Shown one piece after another: positions 8,449-16,741 of a stretch of 64,000 nt of DNA. Position 1 is the stretch's first letter, and each line of letters starts with the position of its first letter. Both the position numbers and the translations under genes were made by a program. Source of the DNA: Psychrobacillus sp. FSL H8-0483 (lineage in GTDB: Bacteria; Bacillota; Bacilli; Bacillales_A; Planococcaceae); contig NZ_CP152052.1 in assembly GCF_038637725.1 (NCBI RefSeq), positions 975,501-1,039,500 of the forward strand, in the 5' to 3' direction. A model generated the notes under the pieces. It saw nothing but the letters and a program-made list of their open reading frames with translations. It did no database searches and was not told the DNA's origin.

Positions 8449-9969
8449 ATGGGCTCCACATTTATGGGATTAGAAACAAGTAAACGCGGACTTTATACTC
8501 AACAATCCGCTCTTTATACAACAGGTCATAATATATCGAACGCAAATACACTAGGCTATTCACGCCAACGTGTAAATATGGAAGCAACTCTAGGTTATCC
8601 GGGAACTGGACTTAATGCTCCAAAAATGCCGGGTCATTTAGGAACCGGTGTGCAAGCACAATCTGTACAACGAATTCGCGATCAATTTATTGACCGACAG
8701 TACCGCCAAGAAACTACTAAACTTGGCTATTGGGAGTCACGATCGACAGCAATTGCTGAAATGGAAGACATTATGTCGGAACCGTCTGAATTTGGATTAA
8801 ATGCATCCTTAGATCAATTTTGGAAATCACTTCAGGACTTAAGTACAAACCCTGAAAATGCGGCAGCTCGTAAAGTAGTAGTACAGCGCGGTATTGGTGT
8901 AGCGGAATCATTTAACTATATCCATAAACAACTTTCAGATATTCAAGGAAACTTAAAAAATGAAATTCTAACATCCACTGATGATGTAAACTCTATTTTG
9001 AACCAAATTGCTTCTTTGAATGAACAAATTCAAGCAATTGAACCAAATGGGTATATGCCGAACGATTTATATGATGCTCGTGATACATTGCTAGATGAGT
9101 TATCGCAATTTTTTCCGATCGATATTGAATATACAAAATCCGGGGGTAATTCATTAGCAATTGCCGAAGGATCTGTAAAAGTATCTATTAAAACAAAAAC
9201 CGGTAGTATAGAGATAATTAACGGTAAAGATGCAGGGAAGCTTTCACCAAATGGAATGTCCAACAATGAAAATTTTGAACCTTTCAATGGATTCACTGTG
9301 GCAGGAAGTGGCGCTGTAGTAGGTGGACCGATAACATATGATGACATGGAATTAAACAAAGGCAAAATGTTGTCTCAAATAAATTCATATGGGCATGGAA
9401 CAGATTCTAAAAATGCGCAAGGTTACTATCCAGAAATGCTCGCAAAATTAGATCAAATGGCTAATGAGTTTGCAAAAGCCTTTAATGTTATTCATGAAAA
9501 GGGACACCCACTAGCTGGAAGTGCTGATATTGCGGATTTCTTTGATGTTACAAGCTCAGGAGCTGCAGGTATAAAAGTCAATGCTGACATTATCAAAGAT
9601 CCTGGAAGCGTAGCTGCTTCTTCTGGGATAGGTGAAGAAGGAAGCGGAGCAAATGCAATACTCTTGGCAAATATGAAGTCCGGAATACTGACAGGCCTAG
9701 GAGGAGCAACTGTTCAATCATTTTATCAATCAATGATTGGACAACTAGGAGTAGATGGGGAACAAGCAAATCGTTTGGCTTATAATTCAGCAACAATCAA
9801 GTTAACTGTAGAAAATAATCGTGCTGCTGTCAGCTCAGTTTCTTTAGACGAAGAAATGACAAATATGATTACTTTCCAACAAGCATACAACGCATCAGCG
9901 CGAATGATTACAGTAGTGGACGAAACACTCGACAAAATCATCAACGGCATGGGCCGAGTTGGATTATAA
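8449..9969 (+). CDS. flgK: FlgK hook-filament junction protein 1 (HAP1)
   Basis: 506-residue secreted axial protein joining hook and filament. The N-terminal D0 helix and rod-type motif (GLETSKRGLYTQQSALYTTG then HNISNANTLGYSRQRV) and the C-terminal helix (FQQAYNASARMI, ending in LDKIINGMGRVGL) are the conserved export and assembly segments. The middle is the variable domain. AAGGAGGCGACCCC precedes the ATG. Cotranscription with flgN is likely. Confidence 0.96.
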   Translation: MGSTFMGLETSKRGLYTQQSALYTTGHNISNANTLGYSRQRVNMEATLGYPGTGLNAPKMPGHLGTGVQAQSVQRIRDQFIDRQYRQETTKLGYWESRSTAIAEMEDIMSEPSEFGLNASLDQFWKSLQDLSTNPENAAARKVVVQRGIGVAESFNYIHKQLSDIQGNLKNEILTSTDDVNSILNQIASLNEQIQAIEPNGYMPNDLYDARDTLLDELSQFFPIDIEYTKSGGNSLAIAEGSVKVSIKTKTGSIEIINGKDAGKLSPNGMSNNENFEPFNGFTVAGSGAVVGGPITYDDMELNKGKMLSQINSYGHGTDSKNAQGYYPEMLAKLDQMANEFAKAFNVIHEKGHPLAGSADIADFFDVTSSGAAGIKVNADIIKDPGSVAASSGIGEEGSGANAILLANMKSGILTGLGGATVQSFYQSMIGQLGVDGEQANRLAYNSATIKLTVENNRAAVSSVSLDEEMTNMITFQQAYNASARMITVVDETLDKIINGMGRVGL

Positions 9970-9982
9970 GCTAGAAAAGGAT

Positions 9983-10143
9983 AAGCGCCTGTTTTGAGTA
10001 GAACAAAGGCTAAAGTCTCCAAGTCGTGTGGAGAACGCCTTTGTGATCTGCTTCCTGCAAACTTAAGCAAATGGAAAAAATCGAGCATGGTTGTTCATAG
10101 CCACCACAGAATTTATTCCTTTGACTTCGAGTAGCTAGGTGCT
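9983..10143. repeat. Structured dispersed-repeat-like element between flgK and flgL
   Basis: The gap between flgK and flgL is unusually long for this operon. It is bounded by AAGCGCCT (9983) and AGGTGCT (10137), which are nearly inverted copies. It contains a nested hairpin at 10003-10044: ACAAAGGC / GCCTTTGT enclosing TCTCCA / TGGAGA. There is no T-tract, so this is not a normal terminator. Similar terminal AGCGCCT-type ends occur in dispersed repeats of Bacilli (recollection, not checked). Confidence 0.5.
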
Positions 10144-10171
10144 GAAGACTAGACAATAGGAGGTCAATCAC

Positions 10172-11059
10172 ATGCGCGTAACACAATCAATGCTTTCAAC
10201 TAATATGCTTCGTAACTTATCAAAAAGTTATAACAAAATGGGAATACTACAAGAACAAATTAACTCAGGTAAGAAAATAACTCGCCCTTCGCAAGATCCT
10301 GTGGTAGCTATTAAAGGAATAGGTTATCGTACTGATTTAAACAAAGTAGAGCAATATCAACGTAATCTCGGAGAAGTAAACAACTGGTTAGATAGTTCAG
10401 ATGACGCACTTGATAAAGTAGGAATCGCTCTTCATCGTGTGCAAGAACTTATTACACAAGCTTCTACTGACACTTTAACACCAGATGACCGTACGAAAAT
10501 TGAAAAAGAAATTACACAAATTAAAGAACAAATGCGTGATATGAGTAATACAAAAGTTGGGGATAAATATATTTTTTCCGGAACGAATACTAATTCACCT
10601 TTACATGATGGTACAAACTTTTTAACGACGGGAGCAGCACCAGGTGTAAATAAGGATGTTAATATAGAAGTTTACGATGGAGTAGAAATTACAGTAAATA
10701 CTAAGGGACTCGATATATTCCAAAATATAGATGCAATGATTACCGGGTTAGAGGCTGATTTAAAAGATCCAAATAAGACAGGTAAAGATTTTGATAAATA
10801 TTTAACAATGAAAAGTGATAATGAAAAAACTGTTTTAGCCGCCCGTGCAGATATCGGAGCACGTCAAAATCGGGTAGAAATGATGGAAAACAGACTCGGG
10901 GCACAAGAAGTCATTGTGACCAAACAACTTTCAAACAATGAAGATATTGATTATGAAAAAGCCATTACAGAAATGATAACTCAAGAATCTATTCACCAGG
11001 CAGCACTTTCTGTTGGGGCTAAAATTATTCAAGCAACACTAGTAGATTTTATTAGATAA
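10172..11059 (+). CDS. flgL: FlgL hook-filament junction protein 3 (HAP3)
   Basis: 295-residue flagellin-family axial protein located between FlgK and the filament. The N-terminal helix has MRVTQSMLSTNMLRNLSKSY and the SGKKITRPSQDPV signature. The C-terminal helix (IDYEKAITEMITQESIHQAAL) forms the D0/D1 coiled coil. AGGAGG lies upstream of the ATG. The region before it is repeat-derived, so operon continuity with flgK depends on read-through of that structure. Confidence 0.95.
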   Translation: MRVTQSMLSTNMLRNLSKSYNKMGILQEQINSGKKITRPSQDPVVAIKGIGYRTDLNKVEQYQRNLGEVNNWLDSSDDALDKVGIALHRVQELITQASTDTLTPDDRTKIEKEITQIKEQMRDMSNTKVGDKYIFSGTNTNSPLHDGTNFLTTGAAPGVNKDVNIEVYDGVEITVNTKGLDIFQNIDAMITGLEADLKDPNKTGKDFDKYLTMKSDNEKTVLAARADIGARQNRVEMMENRLGAQEVIVTKQLSNNEDIDYEKAITEMITQESIHQAALSVGAKIIQATLVDFIR

Positions 11060-11061
11060 TA

Positions 11062-11097
11062 GAAAGCGTTTGGACAACTTGTTCAAACGCTTTCTTT
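11062..11097 (+). terminator. Hairpin after flgL, probable partial terminator
   Basis: Perfect 11-bp stem GAAAGCGTTTG / CAAACGCTTTC, loop of 11 nt, followed by only three T residues. yviE starts 14 nt further on, so it may attenuate or set the 3' end of the flgL message rather than stop all transcription. Confidence 0.6.
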
Positions 11098-11110
11098 AGA
11101 GGTGAGATAG

Positions 11111-11665
11111 ATGAACTTTCCGCAAATACAGATTCGAACAACAGATGCTAGATTAGGTCTTTCTATTGAAGAACCAAAGCAAATAATTCGTCAACCAAAA
11201 GCAACACAACAAATTGAACAACCTGCAGCAATTGTTGATATTGAAACTACACGAGGATTTATGAGAATTGATTCTTCCCAAGCAAGGCGAGATATAGGGT
11301 TAATTGGTACACTAGAATCTACCAAAAAATATGCCTCAGAAGGTAGTCAAAAAGCAATGGAAGGAATAGCTAGACGTGCAAGTGAAGGCAGGCAAATGAT
11401 GGATATTGCCCATAATTCAAATGCAATAGTCTCGATTTCAAAAAAAAATACTTTTCCAGTTTCAGCAAAGCTAGGGATAGACTTTATACCTTCTATTGGA
11501 TCTGTAAAATTAGATTATACACCTGCGAAACTAGACTTTAATGTACAAACACAAGAAGCGAAAATTAGTGCACAAGTGAATAAACCAGTTCACGAATATA
11601 CACCAGGTAAAGTATCTGGATATATGCTACAAAACCCATCGATAGAAATAGACGTTATTGTCTAA
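11111..11665 (+). CDS. yviE: YviE-like protein (DUF6470 family)
   Basis: 184-residue protein in the position of B. subtilis YviE, between flgL and fliW. Features in keeping with the family are the N-terminal PQIQIRTTDARLGL (an NPxIxI-type start), a central segment of short helices (IGTLESTKKYASEGSQKAME) and a beta-rich end with repeated PV/KLDY-type strands. The function is unknown. GAGGTGAG precedes the ATG. It ends 13 bp before fliW and is probably cotranscribed. Confidence 0.8.
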   Translation: MNFPQIQIRTTDARLGLSIEEPKQIIRQPKATQQIEQPAAIVDIETTRGFMRIDSSQARRDIGLIGTLESTKKYASEGSQKAMEGIARRASEGRQMMDIAHNSNAIVSISKKNTFPVSAKLGIDFIPSIGSVKLDYTPAKLDFNVQTQEAKISAQVNKPVHEYTPGKVSGYMLQNPSIEIDVIV

Positions 11666-11678
11666 AAGGAGCTTAAAC

Positions 11679-12113
11679 ATGAACATCGAAACAAAATTTC
11701 TAGGTGAAGTTACTATAGAAGAAAAAGAAATCATCCACTTTCAAAACGGGTTGCCTGGTTTTGAAGACATAACAGAATTTGTCATCCTACCATTAGAAAT
11801 AGATTCTCCATTTGCAATTTTACAATCAGTAAAACAACGAGAAATAGGTTTCGTACTTGCTCTTCCTTTTTTATTTAAAAAAGATTATGCATTCGAATTA
11901 TCAGATGAAGATAAAGAGGAACTCAAAATAAAATCTTCAGAGAATTTACTAACGTATTCTATAGTAACTTTAAAAGAACCTTTTAATAGTTCAACATTAA
12001 ATTTACAAGCACCAGTACTCATCAATCACGAACAAAAAATTGCTAAACAACTAGTATTACAGGATGGGAACGCATATCCATTAAGATTCCCTATTGAAGG
12101 GAGCGACTTCTAA
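11679..12113 (+). CDS. fliW: FliW flagellin-binding CsrA antagonist
   Basis: 144-residue cytoplasmic protein that binds either flagellin or CsrA, thereby matching flagellin translation to export. Family signatures are [33 protein letters not shown] and [21 protein letters not shown]. An upstream in-frame start at 11658 lies inside yviE; AAAGGAG sits before the ATG at 11679, which was chosen. Its stop overlaps the csrA ATG as TAATG, showing tight coupling. Confidence 0.95.
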   Translation: MNIETKFLGEVTIEEKEIIHFQNGLPGFEDITEFVILPLEIDSPFAILQSVKQREIGFVLALPFLFKKDYAFELSDEDKEELKIKSSENLLTYSIVTLKEPFNSSTLNLQAPVLINHEQKIAKQLVLQDGNAYPLRFPIEGSDF

Positions 12114-12337
12114 TGCTCGTACTCTCCCGAAAAAAAGATGAATCCATTATGATAGGCGATCAAATTGAACTGAAAATATTAAGTGTAGATGGTGATCAAG
12201 TAAAAGTTGGTATAGTGGCTCCGAAAAACGTAAAAGTATACCGCTCTGAGGTATATGAAAGCATTCAGCAACAAAATAAAGAAGCATTAAATGTGTCCAA
12301 ATCGTTAATAGAACAAATTACTAAAAAAAATCTTTAA
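12113..12337 (+). CDS. csrA: CsrA translational repressor
   Basis: 74-residue RNA-binding protein. [16 protein letters not shown] and [22 protein letters not shown] are diagnostic. It binds GGA-containing loops and blocks the ribosome binding site of hag. The hag leader 80 bp downstream carries an excellent target hairpin. The C-terminus is extended, as in other Bacilli, where this region contributes to FliW binding. Confidence 0.96.
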   Translation: MLVLSRKKDESIMIGDQIELKILSVDGDQVKVGIVAPKNVKVYRSEVYESIQQQNKEALNVSKSLIEQITKKNL

Positions 12338-12345
12338 AAAACTAT

Positions 12346-12371
12346 TAAACATTTTCTGATTGGTACGATAA
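12346..12371 (+). promoter_or_regulatory. SigD promoter of hag
   Basis: TAAA at 12346-12349, a 14-nt spacer, then TACGATAA at 12364-12371 (central CGATA of GCCGATAT conserved). It lies between csrA and hag and gives a leader of about 95 nt, as expected for CsrA control. Confidence 0.7.
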
Positions 12372-12421
12372 TACTAATGTAAGGCAGAAATGGGGCGGCC
12401 GACCTTATACTGCCAAACAAA

Positions 12422-12464
12422 TTCCACATGGACGTGGAACTAAATAAACCAAAATTCAAGGAGG
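12422..12464 (+). promoter_or_regulatory. CsrA-binding leader of hag (hairpin plus Shine-Dalgarno site)
   Basis: A perfect 6-bp hairpin TTCCAC / GTGGAA (12422-12427 / 12434-12439) presents GGA in its hexanucleotide loop ATGGAC. The sequence ACATGGACGT closely matches the CsrA consensus ACARGGAUGU. A second GGA lies in the Shine-Dalgarno AAGGAGG at 12458-12464. The layout of an upstream hairpin plus the ribosome binding site mirrors the B. subtilis hag leader. A further pairing, GGCAG / CTGCC, is possible just upstream. Confidence 0.75.
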
Positions 12465-12473
12465 AATCTCACA

Positions 12474-13292
12474 ATGAGAATTCAACACAACATTTCAGCT
12501 TTAAACACACACAGAAACTTAACAGCTAACCAAGGGTCATCTGCTAAAAACTTAGAAAAATTATCTTCTGGTTACAAAATCAACCGTGCTGGAGACGACG
12601 CTGCTGGTCTTGCGATTTCTGAAAAAATGCGTGGACAAATCCGCGGTCTTGACATGGCAACAAAAAACGCTCAAGATTCTATCTCTTTAATCCAAACTGC
12701 TGAAGGTGCATTAAATGAAACACATTCAATCCTTCAACGTATGCGTGAACTTGCAGTACAAGCGTCTAATGATACAAACGTAGCAACAGACCGTACATCA
12801 ATTCAAGATGAATTAACTGCATTAACTGCTGAAATTGATCGTATTGCTGGAAACACTGAGTTTAATACACAGAAGTTATTAGATGGTAAATTCACAGGAA
12901 AAACATTTCATATCGGTGCAAACTCTGGGCAATCAATTAAATTAAGCATTGGAACAATGGATTCTAAAGCGTTGAAAGTTACTGCGGGTGCTGTGAAGAT
13001 TGCTACTGCAGGGGATGCTAGTAAGTCAATTACTTCTATTAATACAGCGATTGAGTCAGTTTCAACACAACGTTCTAAATTAGGAGCTGTTCAAAATCGT
13101 TTAGAGCATACAATTAACAACCTAGGTGCTTCATCAGAAAACTTAACTGCTGCAGAGTCTCGTATTCGTGACGTTGATATGGCGAAAGAAATGATGAATT
13201 TCACAAAAAATAACATCTTAACGCAAGCTGCACAATCTATGCTTGCACAAGCTAACCAACAGCCACAAGGTGTTCTACAACTTTTACAATAA
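12474..13292 (+). CDS. hag: Flagellin (major filament protein)
   Basis: 272-residue flagellin. The N-terminal D0/D1 region ([36 protein letters not shown]) and the C-terminal region ([33 protein letters not shown]) are fully canonical. The central variable domain is short and Ser/Thr/Lys-rich, offering sites for the glycosylation (Maf) and lysine methylation (FliB) encoded downstream. AAGGAGG lies 9 nt before the ATG. Expected control is SigD transcription with CsrA/FliW translational control. A terminator follows. Confidence 0.98.
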   Translation: MRIQHNISALNTHRNLTANQGSSAKNLEKLSSGYKINRAGDDAAGLAISEKMRGQIRGLDMATKNAQDSISLIQTAEGALNETHSILQRMRELAVQASNDTNVATDRTSIQDELTALTAEIDRIAGNTEFNTQKLLDGKFTGKTFHIGANSGQSIKLSIGTMDSKALKVTAGAVKIATAGDASKSITSINTAIESVSTQRSKLGAVQNRLEHTINNLGASSENLTAAESRIRDVDMAKEMMNFTKNNILTQAAQSMLAQANQQPQGVLQLLQ

Positions 13293-13311
13293 TTCAATTT
13301 TTATTTTTTAC

Positions 13312-13340
13312 CCCACTCTATTTTATAGAGTGGGATTTCT
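13312..13340 (+). terminator. Terminator after hag
   Basis: Perfect stem CCCACTCTA / TAGAGTGGG with short T-rich flanks on both sides. Confidence 0.85.
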
Positions 13341-13366
13341 TTATATTCTTATGTATTTGTCGATAT
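13340..13366 (+). promoter_or_regulatory. Possible SigD promoter of the flagellin glycosylation genes
   Basis: GTCGATAT at 13359-13366 matches the SigD -10 (GCCGATAT) at 7 of 8 positions; a TTTA lies 15 nt upstream as a poor -35. It lies 19 bp before the preferred start of the Maf gene. Confidence 0.4.
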
Positions 13367-13385
13367 AAAGTATGAGGTGAAAAGT

Positions 13386-15104
13386 GTGATTCAAGATTTT
13401 AACATCGAAAAAATGCAAACGAAAACAGTATTTCCAACATTGAAAGTCAATAGCTTTTTTTTACATAGTAAATATAATCCGAAAAAAGAAGCTGAGCAGT
13501 TTGCAAGTAGTCAATATACCGAAAATCATGTACATATATTATTTGGTTTGGGTCTTGGTTATTTTGCCGATGCTTTGAAAGATAAATTAACTAAAAATGA
13601 CGGATTAATCATAATTGACCCACTCTTTAAAGAGATAGAATCGCTTACAAATCGAGGAGATTATAATGTAATCTCTGCTGTTACGGAAAAAAATATTGAA
13701 ACAGCCTTGAATAATTTACTAAACGATTATAATGTAAATGTAAAGTTAATATGTTCACCAAATTACGATAAATTATTTCCAAACGAATATAAAGTAGTGC
13801 TGAAAACAGTAAAAGATGTTTTGAGCATGAATACTGTTTTTTTTAACACAGTCAATTTTTTTGCTGAAATATGGCAGGAAAATTACATTCGAAATCTTTT
13901 TTACGTTTTTGAAGATGATAGTTTAACTAAATTAGAGAATAGCTATAATCTTCCAGTAGTGATAGCCTCTGGAGGCCCTTCCTTAACAAAGCAAATTCCT
14001 TTGCTTAAAAAGGTAAGAGATAAAATACTCCTTATTGCAGCAGGATCAACTGTTACCACGCTTTTGCACTACGATATTGAAGCGGATTATATTGTTTCAG
14101 TAGATGGTTCAATAGCGAATTATAATCATTTTAAAGATAGTACCTTTAAAAAATCTAAATTAATATATAGTATAAGGAACCACTATAAAATTAGAGAACA
14201 GTTTAAAGGTCCGGCATTCAGCTTTATTCCTGTATTCGAACCAGGTGTTTATGAACATATTAAAAAAATGACTAAAAAAAATTTACCAACGTTACTTGGA
14301 GGTGCTTCGGTCGCTAATTACACACTCACGATTGCTCAATATATTTCAAACGGTCCTATTGCGTTGATTGGCCAAGATTTATCTTACACGGATAACAAAA
14401 CCCACGCAGAGCATAATAAATATTTTTCTAATGTGAACGATCAGTTCAAAGAAGAAAGGAGAACTTTCTTTACAGAAGGATATGATGGTAACGAGGTACT
14501 AACAGATACTGTCTTTCTTTCGATGAAAAAAGGTTTTGAACAGATTGCTGAAGTTTCGGAAGAAGTAAAGCGTTTCTTTAATTGTACAGAGGGTGGTGTG
14601 AGAATCAAAGGATTTAACCAAAAAACCTTTCAAGAATTTTGTGACGACATTGAACCGATGGAAGCGAAAAATGAGAACAATGATTTGATGAGTTCAATTA
14701 TAGATTTGGTGAGTTGGCGAGAACTACATGAAAGAATTCAAGCAGAAATTAAAGATTATGAAGAAATCACACTTCAATTAAATAAAGGACTACGACATTT
14801 AAAAGAGAATCCTTCTAAAAATAAGTTTAGTCAAAAAGCAATTATAGGCTTGAATCAAGTGGATAAAAAACTAAAACAATTATTTGAAAAGGTTTCAATG
14901 AATAGCATTGTGGAACCAATCACAATGGATGTTTTGGAGAGATTTTTACCAAAAAAAGGAGAAAATATAGAGGGAGAATATAAGCGAGTATTTGAACAAA
15001 ACCAAACTCTGTATGATCGCCTTTTGAATGCAACAAACCTTTCAAGACAATATACAGAAAATTTATTAGATCAAATAAAAAAAACAAAACTTGGAGATGA
15101 ATAG
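13386..15104 (+). CDS. Maf-type motility accessory factor, putative flagellin glycosyltransferase
   Basis: 572-residue protein of the Maf/DUF115 (MptE-like) family, thought to transfer nonulosonic acids such as legionaminic or pseudaminic acid onto flagellin Ser/Thr. The central domain is recognisable: a FGLGLGYFADAL Rossmann-type motif near residue 55, IASGGPSL near residue 195, DYIVSVDGS and LIGQDLSYTDNKTHA. The C-terminal part is helical. GAGGTG lies 5 nt before the GTG at 13386, so that start is preferred over the GTG at 13377. Its position immediately after hag and before the sugar pathway fits the role. Acceptor and donor specificity are inferred. Confidence 0.85.
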   Translation: MIQDFNIEKMQTKTVFPTLKVNSFFLHSKYNPKKEAEQFASSQYTENHVHILFGLGLGYFADALKDKLTKNDGLIIIDPLFKEIESLTNRGDYNVISAVTEKNIETALNNLLNDYNVNVKLICSPNYDKLFPNEYKVVLKTVKDVLSMNTVFFNTVNFFAEIWQENYIRNLFYVFEDDSLTKLENSYNLPVVIASGGPSLTKQIPLLKKVRDKILLIAAGSTVTTLLHYDIEADYIVSVDGSIANYNHFKDSTFKKSKLIYSIRNHYKIREQFKGPAFSFIPVFEPGVYEHIKKMTKKNLPTLLGGASVANYTLTIAQYISNGPIALIGQDLSYTDNKTHAEHNKYFSNVNDQFKEERRTFFTEGYDGNEVLTDTVFLSMKKGFEQIAEVSEEVKRFFNCTEGGVRIKGFNQKTFQEFCDDIEPMEAKNENNDLMSSIIDLVSWRELHERIQAEIKDYEEITLQLNKGLRHLKENPSKNKFSQKAIIGLNQVDKKLKQLFEKVSMNSIVEPITMDVLERFLPKKGENIEGEYKRVFEQNQTLYDRLLNATNLSRQYTENLLDQIKKTKLGDE

Positions 15105-15105
15105 A

Positions 15106-15456
15106 ATGAGCGAAGTACTATATGAAGTGGTTGAATCTTATAATGAATATATTAAAAAAGTTCCTGCCGGATGCCAAACAATTTCCGATAATTTGCGTGG
15201 AAATCATATTACTTTTGCATTGCAACAAATTATAGATTTTACCGATGGTGCTAAATGGTTATCGGAAGCAAGCGATTTATTTCATAAAAATAGCTTGTCG
15301 GTTGATTTGAGAACAGATAAAATAAATTATTTTTTGCAAGAAATTAACAATGGATTAGAGATACAAGATTATGTATTGGTTGCCGATATATTTGAGTATG
15401 AAATTCAACCATTCTTCTTAGAATGTCTAAATGTAGAGGTTTCTGGATTGCAATGA
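15106..15456 (+). CDS. Small uncharacterised protein linked to Maf
   Basis: 116-residue acidic, mainly helical protein that I do not recognise. The ATG at 15106 directly follows the Maf stop codon (15102-15104), and GGAGAT lies 7 nt upstream, so it is translationally linked to Maf. No signal peptide, membrane segment or cysteine motif is seen. The pattern of amphipathic helices (LYEVVESYNEYIKKV, FALQQIIDFTDGAKWL, IQDYVLVADIFEYEIQPF) could suit a small chaperone or adaptor for the glycosyltransferase or flagellin, but that is inference only. Confidence 0.75.
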   Translation: MSEVLYEVVESYNEYIKKVPAGCQTISDNLRGNHITFALQQIIDFTDGAKWLSEASDLFHKNSLSVDLRTDKINYFLQEINNGLEIQDYVLVADIFEYEIQPFFLECLNVEVSGLQ

Positions 15457-15457
15457 A

Positions 15458-15645
15458 ATGGAATTATTTGCGAAAAGGGAAAATTATGTGTTGACAGAAC
15501 CTTAATTAAAACAAACAGTGGAACTACTAAAAGAAGTTAAAAAGGCTTGTTTTGTGTAATGTTGGGATCAACACTAAAAGTGAACTAAAACTATCGGAAG
15601 TTCCTCATACAGTTATCATAACAGACCTTCACCTCAGGTGATAAA
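15458..15645 (+). pseudogene. Possible decayed gene after the Maf operon
   Basis: Starting 2 nt after the preceding stop, an ATG opens a protein-like frame (MELFAKRENYVLTEP, stop, then LKQTVELLKEVKKACFV, stop). A different frame then continues as GINTKSELKLSEVP followed by HTVIITDLHLR. The sequence looks coding but is broken by two stops and a frameshift. The family is not recognised. The rest of the gap, to 15739, holds no clear gene; a weak SigD-like sequence (TAAA at 15642, ACCGATTA at 15659, spacer 13) could serve the next operon. Confidence 0.35.
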
Positions 15646-15739
15646 CAAACTTATAGATACCGATTATCAGTGACTCCGATTATAAAAAGATTTTGTACGA
15701 TACCATAAACAGTAAATAACATGAAAAGGTGTAATAGAT

Positions 15740-16741
15740 ATGACTAAAAAAATCCTAGTAACTGGAGCGGATGGTTTTATCGGCTCTCATTTAACTGAAG
15801 AACTTGTTAAACAGGGGTGTGATGTACGAGCATTTGTTTATTATAACTCTTTTAACTCTTGGGGATGGTTAGATCAATCCTCTAAAGAAGTGAAAGAATC
15901 ATTAGACATTTTCTCTGGAGATATTAGAGATCCATTTGGAGTAAAAGAAGCGATGAAGGGGTGCTCACATGTACTGCATCTGGCGTCTCTTATTGCTATT
16001 CCTTACTCGTATCATTCTCCAGCTACTTATATTGACACAAATATAAATGGGACACTTAATATCGTGCAAGCTGCACGTGAGTTAAATGTAGAGAAGGTTG
16101 TGCATACATCTACAAGTGAAGTTTATGGTACAGCACAATATGTACCGATTGACGAAGATCACCCGTTACAAGGTCAATCTCCATATTCAGCTTCTAAAAT
16201 TGGAGCAGATCAAATGGCCTTATCGTATTATCGTTCATTTGATACACCTATAGCAGTCATTCGACCATTCAATACATATGGTCCTCGTCAATCAGCACGT
16301 GCAGTTATTCCAACGATTATTAGTCAATTAGCAAGTGGACAAACGACAATTAAATTAGGTGCTATTAGCCCAACGCGTGATTTCAACTATGTAAAAGATA
16401 GTGTGGGCGGATTTATTTCTGTCATGAACTCACCAAAATCTATTGGAGAAGTAATTAATGTTGGGTCGAACTATGAAGTATCTATAGGAGAAACAGCCGA
16501 AATGATTGCTGACATTATGGGTGTGAATTTATCGATTGAAACAGATGAACAACGCCTTCGTCCAGAGAAAAGTGAAGTAAATCGTTTATGGGCTGAAAAT
16601 AAAAAAGCAAAAGAATTGATTGGTTGGCAGCCTCAATATGGCAATAAAGATGGATTCCGTCGTGGCTTAGAAGAAACGATTGAATGGTTCACTAATCCGA
16701 AGAATTTAGCTCAATATAAGGCAGATGTATATAATATATGA
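15740..16741 (+). CDS. legB: LegB-like NAD-dependent sugar-nucleotide 4,6-dehydratase
   Basis: 333-residue extended SDR. The first step of legionaminic-type sugar synthesis is the conversion of UDP- or GDP-GlcNAc to its 4-keto-6-deoxy derivative. The NAD-binding glycine motif TGADGFIGSH lies at the N-terminus, STSEVYG near residue 125 and the catalytic YxxxK in SPYSASK near residue 150; RPFNTYGPRQS and RDFNYVKD are typical of this group. It overlaps legC by 4 nt, starting an eight-gene block of overlapping or nearly abutting genes. The nucleotide carrier is not known from sequence. Confidence 0.88.
   Translation: MTKKILVTGADGFIGSHLTEELVKQGCDVRAFVYYNSFNSWGWLDQSSKEVKESLDIFSGDIRDPFGVKEAMKGCSHVLHLASLIAIPYSYHSPATYIDTNINGTLNIVQAARELNVEKVVHTSTSEVYGTAQYVPIDEDHPLQGQSPYSASKIGADQMALSYYRSFDTPIAVIRPFNTYGPRQSARAVIPTIISQLASGQTTIKLGAISPTRDFNYVKDSVGGFISVMNSPKSIGEVINVGSNYEVSIGETAEMIADIMGVNLSIETDEQRLRPEKSEVNRLWAENKKAKELIGWQPQYGNKDGFRRGLEETIEWFTNPKNLAQYKADVYNI

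Noticed and set aside
11062-11097. Strong terminator separating flgL from yviE-fliW-csrA
   Set aside because: The stem is excellent but only three T residues follow, so complete termination is not claimed; listed as partial.
15642-15666. SigD-like promoter before legB (TAAA, 13-nt spacer, ACCGATTA)
   Set aside because: Spacer too short and -10 imperfect; weaker than the other SigD sites in the window.
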